DNA of 64,000 nucleotides from Zea mays (taxonomy: Eukaryota > Streptophyta > Magnoliopsida > Poales > Poaceae). Below are positions 19,639 through 30,300 of this stretch, piece by piece. The first letter of the stretch is position 1; the number at the start of each line of letters is the position of its first letter. The stretch lies in assembly GCF_902167145.1 (NCBI RefSeq), contig NC_050104.1:10066001-10130000 (forward strand). The letters run 5' to 3'. The translations under genes were made by a program, and so were the position numbers. Under the pieces are notes generated by a model. It was not told the DNA's origin. It saw only the letters and a program-made list of their open reading frames with translations, and made no database searches.

Positions 19639-21630
19639 ATGATGAGTACACACAAAATGAATGAGTCCCTAGTCGCGGATGGTCTGGCCTCTGAGACCGG
19701 ACGGACCGGTTTGTCGCAGAACAGTTCGGCTTTTAAGGCCGAGCAGTCACCACATCATAAAACCAGTGTCGCAGACAATCCAACTCTCGAGACCGGATGG
19801 TCCACCGTCACACAAAGATCATCTAATTCCCTTGTGGGAGACATAATAGAGGAATTCAGAGACCTCGACAAATTAGGACAGGGGTTTACAACGGCCGATC
19901 CTTTGGAGGAGATCGATATAGGGGATGGTAAAACTCCAAGGCCGACTTTTGTGAACAAGACCTTGGAGATCGATCCTAGAGATGAAATGATCGGTCTATT
20001 GAAACAATATTCTGATTGTTTTGCTTGGAACTACACTGAGATGCCAGGATTAAGCCGTCAGATAGTAGAGCATCGGCTGCCCATTAAGTCCGATTTCAGA
20101 CCTTTCAAGCACAAAGCTAGAACATTTCGTCCAGACCTACTCCCACGAATAAAGGACAAAATTCACCGACTGTTAGAAGCTAATTTTATTAGACCTTGCA
20201 AATACGTAGAGTGGGTCTCCAATATTGTGCCGGTGGAGAAGAAAGAATCAGGTAAGCTCAGAGTATGCATTGATTTTCGCAATTTGAATAGAGCAACTCC
20301 TAAAGATGAATATCCCATGCCCATAGCCAACACGTTGATCAATAATGCATCAGGAAATAGAATTATTAGCTTTCTTGATAGTAATGTCGGATATAATCAG
20401 ATTTTCATGGCCGAAGAAGATGCGTCTAAAACGGCCTTTATATGTCCAGGCTTCATTGGTTTATTTGAGTGGGTTGTCATGACATTTGGTCTAAAAAATG
20501 TTGGTACTACTTATCAGAGGACTATGAATTTGATCTTTCACGAACTGTTGGGAAATACTATGGTAGTCTACATTGATGATATTGTAGTGAAATCGGCTGA
20601 GTTTAGTTCTCATATAGCCGATTTGTGCAAAGCCTTTGATAAAATGTGTCGGTATGGTCTGAAAATAAACCCACGTAAATGTGCTTTTGCAGTATCGGCT
20701 GGTAAGTTCTTAGGATTCATCATTCATGAACATGGTATAGAGATAGACCCTGATCGAGTTAAATCCATTCGGAATATGGGACCTCCGACCTGTAAGCTTG
20801 AAGTGCAGAAGTTCCTCGGCAAGATAAATTATTTACGAAGGTTTATTTCTAACCTAGACGAGAAGATTGACGCCTTCACTCCTATCCTTCGGCTTAAAAA
20901 TGATGTCGAATTCACCTGGGGTGCAGAACAACAAGAAGCGTTTGATCTCATTAGAAAGTATTTGTCTTTGGCTCCCATGTTAAAAGTGCCACAGGCAGGA
21001 GTACCGTTCAGATTATACATTGCAGCTGAAGATAAAGTTATTGGAGCTGTTCTGATGCAAGAGACCAAAGGAAAGGAGCATGTGGTAGCCTACCTAAGTC
21101 GGAGGCTGGTGGATGCTGAAACGAGATACACTTTCATCGAGAAGTTATGCTTATGCTTGTTTTATGCATGCGCCAAGTATAGATGTTATTTGTTGTCTAG
21201 TCATTGCACCGTTTCCGGTCAAACCGATGTGATCAAATACATGTTGCAAAACCCGATTATGAGTGGTAGAATTGGTAAATGGGCTTATGCACTTATAGAA
21301 TATGACTTGACCTATGAACCATTGAAATCTATGAAAGGCCAGGTCGTAGCAGATTTTTTTGTAGAACATCGGATCGATGATACTCATAAACTAGACATAT
21401 CATACCTCATTGTTACTCCCTGGACTTTATATTTTGATGGATCGGTTTGCAATGAAGGACAAGGAATTGGCATCGTGCTTGTTTCACCAAGTAATGTCTC
21501 CTTCGACTTCTCTAGCCGATTGAAAACTTATTGCACTAACAATCAAGCCGAATATGAGGCCCTTTTGTTCGGCTTGGAACTTTTAAATTGTATGGGAGTA
21601 AAACATGTGAAGGCATTTGGTGATTCTTAG
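19639..21630 (+). pseudogene. Reverse transcriptase-RNase H and start of second RNase H
   Basis: A 663-codon open frame. Reverse transcriptase motifs: KLRVCIDFRNLNRATPKDEY; FLDSNVGYNQIFM (first catalytic Asp); FGLKNVGTTYQRTMN; and YIDDIVVK (~20569-20592) with the paired catalytic Asp residues. Connection and retroviral RNase H follow, then an archaeal-type RNase H start at TLYFDGSVCNEGQGIGIVL (~21427). The frame stops at 21628-21630 after VKAFGDS, in the middle of that second RNase H. The reading resumes downstream. Confidence 0.85.
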
Positions 21631-22101
21631 CTTGTTGTCCAACAGGTATTAGAAGAGTATCAATGTTTTGATGGTACTTTAAACAGTTACCTTGAAGAAT
21701 ATTGGGGCATAATTCATTCTTTTGACGAATTCAGCATTCAACACATCTCTAGAGTTGAGAATCACAGAGCTAACAATTTGGCACAAGATGCATCAGGTTA
21801 TCGGATAAAGCAAGGGAAATTTCACAACACGGAAAATCTGATAACCGGTACATGGCCAATTCCCTAGGTCGCAGACCGTCCAGGTGAGGGTTCCGGACCG
21901 TCCGGGGCTGCCAGGAAGGTTCTCCTGATTGATTCGGCTGGTAATGAAGCCGATGCAAGTGATTAGAGGACACCCATAATTAATTATCTACAAAATCCCA
22001 GTGTTAGGACGGATAGGAACGTTCGGCGTACAACTTTCAAGTATGTTTCAATAAGTGATGAACTCTACCGCCGAACAGGCAACGACGTCCTGCTTAAATG
22101 C

Positions 22102-23220
22102 TTGGGCCCATGTGATGTTATATTAGCCATGGCCGAAGTACATGAAGGGATTTGTGGTACCCTTCAATCAGCTCCAAAGATGAAGTGGTTATTGCGAAGG
22201 TCTGGCTTCTATTGGCCTAACATGGTAGCTGATTGTTTCAAGTACTACAAAGGATTCCAAGTATGTCAAAAATTTGGTGACTTATAGTTAGTCCCTACAG
22301 CCGAATTACATCCTATCATTAAGCCTTGGCCTTTCAGATGATGGGGATTGGACTTTATAGGAGAGATTTATCCTTCATCATCAAAAGGGCATCGGTTCGT
22401 GTTAGTTTCCACTGACTACTTTACCAAATGGACTGAAGTCGTTGCTCTGAAGAACATGACACACATGGAGGTAATTGAGTTCATAACTGAGCATATTATT
22501 CATAAATTCGGCATTCCCCAAACTTTGACTATAGACCAGGGGGCTTCTTTTATGTCAAAGGAGGTACGTGAGTTTGCTGAATTATATAAAATTAAGTTAC
22601 TCAATTTATCTCCGTATTATGCTCAGGCCAATGGACAGGCCGAGTCTAGTAATAGGACATTGATTAGCCTGATAAAAAAGAAGATATATGATAATCCTAA
22701 GTCGTGGCATAAGATTTTGTCCAAAGCTTTATGGGCGCATAGAATATCTAAACACAGTGCTACTAAAGTATCTCCGTTTGAGCTTGTCTATGGGTAGGAA
22801 GCAGTGTTACCTGTAGAGATAAGTTTAAATGCAGTTAGGTTCGCCAAGAAAAATGATCTGACTGTCGGTGATTATTATAATTCAATGATGGACAATATTG
22901 ATGAAGTGACCGACAAGAGAGTGACGGCCTTAGGAGAAATAGAAAAGGACAGGATCATGGTTGCCAAAGCTTACAACAAGAAGGTCAACGCAAAATCGTT
23001 CCAGGTAGGGGACCTGGTATGGAAGACTATCCTGTCTCTAAGGAGCAAAGATCGAAAGTTTGGGAAGTGGTCGCCAAGCTGGGAAGGCCCTTACAGAGTC
23101 ACGCAGGTGATGTCCAGTAATGCCTACTTATTCCAAACATTAAAAGGCAAAGACTTGCCTAAGGCGTTAAACGGACGTTTCCTCAAGCAGTATCATCCTA
23201 GTATGTGGCAAGATATCTAA
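22102..23220 (+). pseudogene. Integrase region in three broken frames
   Basis: 22102-22287 is the zinc-binding N-domain (KWLLRRSGFYWPNM, CFKYYKGFQVCQ). 22348-22797 is the catalytic core: first Asp in LVSTDYFTKWTEV, second in TIDQGASFMS, Glu in NGQAESSNR. 22804-23220 is the C-terminal domain, VGDLVWKTILSL and WEGPYRVTQV. In-frame stops at 22285-22287 and 22795-22797 separate them. It would insert cDNA into chromosomes if intact. Confidence 0.85.
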
Positions 23221-23291
23221 GAAAACTGATGTGATCACATTGAGTTAGTTGCTTTTGGTTCGCTCAGCTCCGCCAAAAGGCAGGGGGCATA

Positions 23292-23895
23292 TGTTGGAGA
23301 GCAAAAATGATCGTGCGGACGGTCCGGCCTCGAGGGTCCGCCCGCGCGCAGAGACAGTTAGAGTTTCGAGTTTCTTGCTATAGTTGTTGGCTAGATTCGC
23401 GAAATTAACTCGGAAAATTTGTTTGTAACGGATCCAGCCCCCCTCTTCTATAAATACAGAGGAATATGGCCGATTAATCATCAACAATCGAATCAATAAT
23501 TAGTTTATTTCTCGTTTTTACCTTAGGCATTAGGAGTAGTTATAGTTTAGTTCTAGTTTAGCCTTTCAATCCCCAAATTCTTCGCTTCTCTTCGGCTCTA
23601 CGTCGATTAGAGGTGTCTAGGTCGGCCTGCTGACCCTGGACAACATCTAGAATCTCTCCTTCGTGACAGGATCCCTCCCGGGAGCGAGATTCAGGCGCCG
23701 TCGATGAACTCTGTCGCCCCTACGCACGCGCGTACCGTCCGGCTTATAGGATTGGACCGTCCTGCCCGTCAGGCGGGGAACCCTAGCCTTGCTCCATGTT
23801 GCGGACTGTCTGGCCCTTGGCCACGAATCATTCGTGCCTGTGCAGAGAGCACCGCCGCCGATTCTCAACACAGTGATGGGCGGCCGGCGCCAACA
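23292..23895 (+). repeat. 3' LTR of the 14.8-23.9 kb element
   Basis: 604 bp, preceded by a purine-rich tract (AAAAGGCAGGGGGCATA). TATAAATA is at 23449-23456. Its promoter points rightward, i.e. antisense into the protease gene that starts 150 bases beyond its end. Confidence 0.85.
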
Positions 23896-23936
23896 GCACC
23901 TAACAAGAATGCGTATTCGATGGACAGTAACATTTT

Positions 23937-23942
23937 TTTATT
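23937..23942 (-). terminator. Poly(A) signal of the aspartic protease gene
   Basis: AATAAA on the minus strand, ~100 bases after the stop codon. The gypsy element lies ~40 bases beyond, so it inserted at or just past the transcript end. Confidence 0.5.
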
Positions 23943-24044
23943 TAGCACTAACAACATATGTAGAGCCGTAGAAGCATGCATACAGTCATACACACGCACA
24001 CGTGCAGCGCGTACGTACGCACAAGCTAGCAAGTGATGAGTTCG

Positions 24045-25442
24045 TCACATCTTGTCGCACTGCGCAGATGCGAAGAGCAGCTTGCTGTTCTCCACGTCGT
24101 AGACGATGTGCATGTTCTGCTGCTGGAAGTTGCCTATGAGCACCATGTCGACCTCCGCGCCGTTGATCATCAGGCACATCACCCCGCTGTCCGTGTCCTC
24201 CGGGATGTAGTTCTCCCGGGGCAAATCCATGTCCGCGCTCGCCAGGTGGAAGATCAGCTTCGGCACGGGCACCTGCTTCCCACCTTTCGGCCGCTGGAAG
24301 CACAACAAGTTGCCGACCTCTGAGGTGTTGTCGTAGCGGGGCAGCGGAAGCTGCGCCACGAACTCGTTCTTGAGTTGCTCAAACACGGCCGCCGGAAAGG
24401 TGGTGACGCCCGTGCCGGAGTCGATCACCGTCCCACCCGACCCGTCCTTCTTGAGCGCGAACACCGACGAGTCGACCGGCAGCCGCGTCTTGCCGACGGT
24501 GATGCCCTCGAGAGAGAGGTAGTAGAAGGTAGGGAACGAAGGGCTGTGTATGATCGGAGTGGATCGGAACGGCCCCGAGCTGTGCGCTCGGAGACCATTC
24601 GGCGGCGTGCCCAGGAACACCGCGCTGGTCTTGTTGCTCTCGGTCTCGTCGTGCGATGTGAGGCAGTACGAGAACCTGCCGACCCTGAGCTGCGACGGCA
24701 ACGACAGGGGCCCGCGGCCGAAGCCAGCGATGCCGGACTCGTTCGAAGCAAACACGCCGGTGTTGTAGTCGCCGCAGCCGAAGGCGAGCCCCGACACGGC
24801 GACCGGCGGCGCGCCCTCGCCGTTGGGCGACATGAAGGTGAAAGTGTCCTTGAAGATGTAACCCGCCGTTATGGACTTGTCGCCGTAAGAGCAGAGGTAG
24901 AAGCACCGGAAAGTTTTCAGGGCACACGCGGAAACGCTCAAGCCGGAGCTCGGCCGGCAGATGGGGTCGGGGCAGGCGACGGCCCTGAAGGTGCTGGACA
25001 CGGAAGGGTCGAACAGTGGGAACGGCTGGTCGAAGCAGACGGGGCACGGCGTGCACTGCGTCCAGACAAGGTCGCTGCCGGTGTCCATCGTTAGCGCCAC
25101 GCGCTGCGGCCGCGGCGTGCCGATGTTGAAGTGGATGAGGTACTCTCCGGAGCTGGGTACCGCAGTCGCCGTCACCGGCTGACCGTAGTGGCCGCCCCGC
25201 TGATAAAGACTGGCCGCGCGGGCTCTGGAACGAACGGCCATCCGGCTGAGACGCTCCCATCTGGTGAAGCCCCTACCTTTGTCGACGTGGGTTAGATCGG
25301 CACGCATGGTGAGGCCAGCGGTCGGGGTGGCCGCCGCGGTGAACAAGAGCGTGAAGATGAGCGCATAGGCCAGAAGCTCAGACATCGAGCAGTCTTTCAT
25401 GCTGCAGGCGCGCGAGTGCGAAGTTCTCACAGCAGTTCTCAC
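24045..25442 (-). CDS. Nepenthesin-type (A1B) aspartic protease, single exon
   Basis: Pepsin-family endopeptidase, intact over 465 codons and without introns. Both catalytic aspartates are present: MDTGSD (Asp~120) and VIDSGTG (Asp~341). The plant-specific cysteine-rich insert lies between them (CTPCPVCFDQPFPLFDPSVS ... CSYGDKSITAGY). A hydrophobic signal segment (ELLAYALIFTLLFTAAATP, ~21-40) predicts secretion or vacuole/apoplast. Start choice: three in-frame Met codons (25442, 25400, 25385). The TATA box at 25482-25488 would put transcription near 25455, so the second or third Met is more likely, which also places the signal sequence at the N-terminus. Such proteases act in defence, development or nutrient turnover; the substrate is not predictable. 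No disabling mutation seen. The flap glycine after YGD is replaced by Lys. Confidence 0.9.
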   Translation of the reverse strand: MRTAVRTSHSRACSMKDCSMSELLAYALIFTLLFTAAATPTAGLTMRADLTHVDKGRGFTRWERLSRMAVRSRARAASLYQRGGHYGQPVTATAVPSSGEYLIHFNIGTPRPQRVALTMDTGSDLVWTQCTPCPVCFDQPFPLFDPSVSSTFRAVACPDPICRPSSGLSVSACALKTFRCFYLCSYGDKSITAGYIFKDTFTFMSPNGEGAPPVAVSGLAFGCGDYNTGVFASNESGIAGFGRGPLSLPSQLRVGRFSYCLTSHDETESNKTSAVFLGTPPNGLRAHSSGPFRSTPIIHSPSFPTFYYLSLEGITVGKTRLPVDSSVFALKKDGSGGTVIDSGTGVTTFPAAVFEQLKNEFVAQLPLPRYDNTSEVGNLLCFQRPKGGKQVPVPKLIFHLASADMDLPRENYIPEDTDSGVMCLMINGAEVDMVLIGNFQQQNMHIVYDVENSKLLFASAQCDKM

Positions 25443-25481
25443 TCAGTTGAGATTGAGCTGCAAGTTGGAACCGCACTAGAG

Positions 25482-25488
25482 TTATATA
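25482..25488 (-). promoter_or_regulatory. TATA box of the protease gene
   Basis: TATATAA on the minus strand, 40-100 bases upstream of the candidate start codons. Only ~130 bases separate it from the LTR of X2, so any native enhancer further upstream was displaced by 15 kb. Confidence 0.6.
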
Positions 25489-25499
25489 TCCCTAGGTGG

Positions 25500-25612
25500 A
25501 CACCTGATGCTCTCACTTAGAAATAAACAATAATTATAAAAAAATAGTGTAAAGCGAGCATTTGAACACACGTCCCCTACTCTAGAAATTTAAGGCTAAC
25601 CACTAGACCACA
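25500..25612 (-). repeat. tRNA-derived (SINE-like) sequence with A and B boxes
   Basis: On the minus strand TGGTCTAGTGG then TTAG (25600-25610 and on) matches a polymerase III A box, as in tRNA-Glu. GTGTTCAAATGCTC (25556-25569) resembles a B box, ~35 bases downstream. A T-rich tail follows. It does not fold as an intact tRNA by eye. It may be a SINE or tRNA pseudogene; exact limits unknown. Confidence 0.4.
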
Positions 25613-25617
25613 CGTAC

Positions 25618-27316
25618 TGTCGGCGTTTCGACCCCGGGGGTCCCTGGACCGACGAGTAAATTGTCGCTGCGTGTCCCAGCCCAGATGAGTCGGCGCGAGA
25701 TGGAACACAAGGGGGAAAGAGAACCGCGGCTCGTGTTATCCTGCGCCCAGGGCGGATGCGCTTGCAGTAGGGGGTTACAAGCGTTCGCGAGAGAGGGAGA
25801 GAGCCCGTTCGTCGGCCTGTCCTCCCGCGCGGCCACCTCCTCGTACGAGGGCCCTGGACCTTCCTTTTATAGATGTAAGGAGAGGGTCCAGGTGTATAAT
25901 GGGAGTGTAGCAATATGCTAACGTGTCCGGCAGATAGGAGCCAGAGCCCTACGTACATGCCGACGTGGCTATCGGAGAGGTGCTAGTGCCCTGTGCATGT
26001 GATGTCGTGGCCATCGGAGGAGCGCTTGAGCCCTATAGAAGCATAGCTGTCGGGGTTGCCGGGACCTTGCTGACGTCTCCTTGCTTCCGTAGGGGGCTGA
26101 GAACCGTCGTCGTCATGGGAGCATGCGGGGTGCCATCATTACTTGTTTACCGGGGCGAGCCAGATGGGACGCCAGTCTTGTTCCCCGTAGCCTGAGCTAG
26201 CTAGGGGTAGGGTAATGATGTACCCCCCTGTGGCGTGGTCGGTCCGAGCCCAAGGTCGGGCGAGGCGGTGACTCCTCCAAGGTCGAGGTTGAGGCCGAGC
26301 CCTGGGGTCGGGCGAGGCGGAGACCGTCTTCCGAGGTCGAGGTTGAGGCCGAGCCCTGGGGTCGGGCGAGGCGGAGACCGTCTTCCGAGGTCGAGGTTGA
26401 AGCCGAGCCCTGGGGTCGGGCGAGGCGAAGACCGTCTTCCGAGGCCGAGGTGGGGGCCGAGCCCTGAGGTCGGGCGAGGCGGAGCTTCCTGTTGCGCCTG
26501 AGGCCGGACTTAGCTGTTGTCAGCCTCACCCTGGCGGGTGGCACAACAGTCGGAGCGGGGCAGGCGACGCTGTTTTCCTGTCAGGTCATTTAGTGGAGGG
26601 GCGGCGAGGCGGTGACTCCTCCGAGGTCGAGGTTGAGGCCGAGCCCTGGGGTCGGGCGAGGCGGAGACCGTCTTCCGAGGTCGAGGTTGAGGCCGAGCCC
26701 TGGGGTCGGGCGAGGCGGAGACCGTCTTCCGAGGTCAAGGTTGAAGCCGAGCCCTGGGGTCGGGCGAGGCGAAGACCGTCTTCCGAGGCCGAGGTGGGGG
26801 CCGAGCCCTGAGGTCGGGCGAGGCGGAGCTTCCTGTTGCGCCTGAGGCCGGACTTAGCTGTTGTCAACCTCACCCTGGCGAGTGGCACAACAGTCGGAGC
26901 GGGGCAGGCGGCGCTGTTTTCCTGTCAGGTCATTTAGTGGAGGGGCGCAGCCCTGTCGACTGAGGAAAGTGTGTCAGGATAAGGCGTCAGGCGATCCTTG
27001 CATTGAATACTCCTGCGATACGGTCGGTTGGCGAGGCGATCTGGCCAAGGTTGCTTCACTGCGAAGCCTGCCCGAGCTGGGCTTCGGGCGAGTCGAGAGT
27101 GTGCCTGTTGCTTGAGGAGGCCCTCGGGCGAGGCGTGAATCTGCCTGGGTCTTCTGTTCCTGCCCGAGGCTGGGCTCGAGCGAGGCGAGATCGCGTCCCT
27201 TGAGTGGACGGGGCCTTGACCTGAATTGCGCCCATCAGGCTCTGCAGCTTGTGCTGATGGTGATTACCAGCCGAGTTTAGGAGTCTTGGGGGTACCCCTA
27301 ATTATGGTCCCCGATA
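25618..27316 (-). repeat. 3' LTR of X2 (1699 bp, with an internal 344-bp tandem duplication)
   Basis: Reverse complement of TGTCGGGG...CGCCGACA; its first base pair triplet is mutated (TATCGGGG). The minus-strand TATAAAAG at 25864-25871 points toward the protease gene. Units 26261-26604 and 26605-26948 are tandem near-identical copies, whereas the 5' LTR has only one. Confidence 0.9.
26261..26948. repeat. 344-bp tandem duplication, itself made of ~54-bp repeats
   Basis: CGAGGCGGTGACTCCTCC begins both units (26261 and 26605). Both end with CATTTAGTGGAGGGGCG. Within each unit a 54-bp motif (GAGGTCGAGGTTGAGGCCGA ...) recurs about four times. Open frames through it are repetitive artefacts. Confidence 0.88.
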
Positions 27317-30300
27317 GTAGCCCCCGAGCCTCAAAGGGAGTGTTGGTACTCGCTTGGAGGCTTTGTCGCACTTTTTTGCAAGGGGACCGGCCTTTCTCGG
27401 TTACATTTTGTTCCGGTGGGTGCGCGCGAGCGCACCCGCCGGGTGTAGCCCCCGAGGCCTCGGAGGAGTGGTTTGACTCCTCCGAGGTCTTAATGCCTTT
27501 CGTGATGCCTCGGTCGGTCTGGTTGTTCCCTCATGCGATCTGATCATAGCCCAGGTGCATGGTCAGGTTCCGAGTTCTCGGGCTGGATTGTTGACGCTGT
27601 CAACGGTTTGGCCGGAGCCGGGTTTGCGAGAGCAGCCCCCGAGCCTCTACACAGAGCGAGAGGACGATCAAGGACTGACTCGGCTTTTATCATACGCCCC
27701 TTCGTCGCCTTTCCACAAGGAGGAGGGGGGAAAGCGCCATGTTGCCCTCGGAGGGCGCCGAACATTGGTGTCTCCAGTGAGTTGCTAATGGGTGATCCGA
27801 GTGGACGCCCGTGCCCCGTTCGATAAGGGTCGGCTAGTAGCCCAGAGGCGCGCTCCAAAAGTACCTGCAGGTGATTTGCCGGACCCGGTCCCGTTTGATA
27901 GGGTCCGAGGGCTCGATGCCTCCCTCTGATGGGATTCCGTTACAGAATCGCTCCTGCTGGTCTCGGAAATGTCCGAGGGTACCTCGGGAGCGTAGCCCAA
28001 GCCTCGGCCATGTATCGGACGTACCCAGAGTCATCCCTCGCTCTGCGTGCTCTGGGGCGGCTATCGAACCCTTCGAGGGGCCAGCCTTCGAACCCCTGAT
28101 CAGTAGTGGGCACGGAGCCTGAGTACTCTGAGGCGGCTGTCGAACCCTTCCGAGGGGCCAGCCTTCGAACCTCTGATCAGTAGTGGGCGCGGAGCCCGAG
28201 TGCTCTGAGGCGGCTGTCGAAACCCTTCCGAGGGTCCAGCCTTCGAACCCCTGATTAGTAAGAGGGCTCGGGGCCCGCTTCCTTCGCGGAGAAGGATCCC
28301 TTTCGGAATATCCCCTTTCCCGGTCCCTGTAGCAAGAGAGAGGAAGGGGAGAAGGAAAAGGATATGAATTTAAATGGCGTGGCGCACCTTTTTTGACGCG
28401 GTCATCATGGCAGAGGTGAAACGTCGCCCGCTTCTCCTGCCAAAGGTGTCGCCTGCCCTGCCGCGAAGTTAATGCGACGGGACGGGTGGTTCGCGGGGCA
28501 GCCGTTGCGCGTGCCGTTCGAGGGACGGAACACGGGCGCGTCATCTTTACACCGTGGGAGAGGGCTCCCCTGCTGCTCCAGGAGGGGACGTGAGCCTGCA
28601 GACGATTTGATCGCCGCTTCCGCTTGACTGTTGCCGCCATTACTGCTGGCCCACTTTTGGCCATATCGACCGTCGCGCCTTCTCCCGCGGCTGACTGACC
28701 CGTGACCGATGTGCTTGGTTGGCACTGTTGGGCCATGCGCAGGGTTGCCTCGAGTCGCGGCACCGGTTCCACAGTCGAGAAGGCGCGGCATAGGCGCAAG
28801 TGGTGGTGCAGTTTTTCGCACGTAGTAACCGGCGCGCTGGTTACATGACGTGTGGGCCTGGGCCCCCATGCTGGATGCGTCGAAGTCGAAGTGGTGCGTC
28901 CCCGCGGTGAAGTTGCATGCCACCTGCATGGCGGTCCGCCCTTTCACCCATTGGTTTTGGCGAGGATGGAGGAGTGCTTGTAACCGCGGGGCGGTTACAT
29001 GCTCCACGCGCGGCGGCTTGGCTTCTTCTGTCCCGGGCCTGCTTGCATGACGTGTGGGACCCAGCCCCTGTGTCGTAGGGGGTGGACCTTAGAGCACGTC
29101 GGTGAAGACTTAGTCCACGACGCCTGAGGATGCGAGTGGGGAGAGCCGCCTTTAAAAAGGGGTCGACCCCCTGGACGGTAGCCATGCCTTCGCACTCCCC
29201 TCATGCATTGCGCCCTTCCTCCTTCCGAGCCCCCGGATGGGGAGCACCCGCGTTGCTTTCGTCTTGCTGCTGTTGGAGGAGCGCAACTTCGCGGAGGTTG
29301 GCACCTTTCAGCCATCGCTCGGCTTCAAGGATTTTCATCAGGCAGCCTGGCTGCATCCCCTCACCAATGGTCACGCAGGAAGGTGACCACCGGTTCGATG
29401 GTGGGGAGAAGCAAGCTGGGCTGCGGCCTCTGCCCCGCCCTCAGCTTCAAGGATCTTCATCATCCTTGCTGGGGAGGAGGGCGAGGCGAGCCGGGGCCTG
29501 CCTTCGCGTGGGCTGGCGTCCCGCTTTCCCCTCCGGCATCTGGGGGTGGAAACCATCCTCCAACTCTGTGGAGGAGGCATCCTCCAGCCATGCGGGGGAA
29601 GGCGAACTGCTGCTGCCTGGCCAGGGTGCAGCATTTTGTCCTCTGCCCGGGCGACTGTGGCCGGCCGCACCGGGGGGTCTCACAACACGTCGTACGCCGC
29701 GAGGGCGGTACTCGTGTTCTAGGACGGTCCCGTTCTCGTTTTCGTGGCAAGGACGGGAGTGAGGACCTGCCGGTGCGCTTTGGGGCGGCCGGCACTCGAA
29801 GGTGCGATGTTGGTGGGCAGGTGGACGCCGTTGTCGGTGCTGAGGCGGCGGCAGCCGGAGAAGGTTTCTCCACCGACGAGACCGTCGGCGCCCCCCGCGG
29901 ACTAACCTCCAGCTCTTTGGCTTTGATAGCTTGTCCTCGCCCCTCGAGTGGGGATGCAGGCGAGGGCCTTGTCGCAGCAGTGTCTGCCCTGAGGTCATCG
30001 CTGCTGTTGTTTAGCCGCCCGGAGCGGAGGTCGTTGTCGCTGTTGATGGAGCGGGCGGCGGCTAGCCACCTGGAATTTGTCGTCCCGCAGGCCCTCCGAT
30101 GTGGGGGGTTGTTCATACCTGCGGGAGTGGAACTGGAGTTCCGTTCGTAATGGCACCTTGAGTGTCGGTGTATGTTCATTGCGGCTGTTGGGGCCTGAAC
30201 ATCCGTGTATTTGGGCGTGAAGCCGTGTTTTCCCCTTATTTCGAGCATTGGGACTCGCCTGTCGACTAGCTGAACCGCTTAACCGAGTGTGAGTTGCTTT

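Larger units (their letters stand above)
14807..23895 (+). mobile_element. Complete, decayed Ty3/gypsy (Tat lineage) retrotransposon
   Basis: LTRs at 14807-15391 and 23292-23895, both TGTTGGAGAGC...GGCGCCAACA. The target duplication has one mismatch: GCACA (14802-14806) and GCACC (23896-23900). Gene order is gag, protease, reverse transcriptase, RNase H, a second archaeal-type RNase H, integrase, all plus strand. This is Ty3/gypsy order, and the second RNase H fits the Tat lineage. Many stops and frameshifts and clearly diverged LTRs (different palindrome segments near their starts) mark it as older than its neighbours. Confidence 0.88.

Noticed and set aside
24375..25260. Long open frames on both strands overlapping the aspartic protease (239 aa plus strand, 293 aa minus strand)
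   Set aside because: GC-rich third positions open the other frames. Only the 465-codon frame has protease motifs.
25550..25617. A functional tRNA gene
   Set aside because: A and B boxes are degenerate and no acceptor stem pairing is visible.
29130..30150. Plus-strand frames in X2 as an intact antisense gene
   Set aside because: No PF04195-like block; composition-driven frames in noncoding LTR-proximal sequence.
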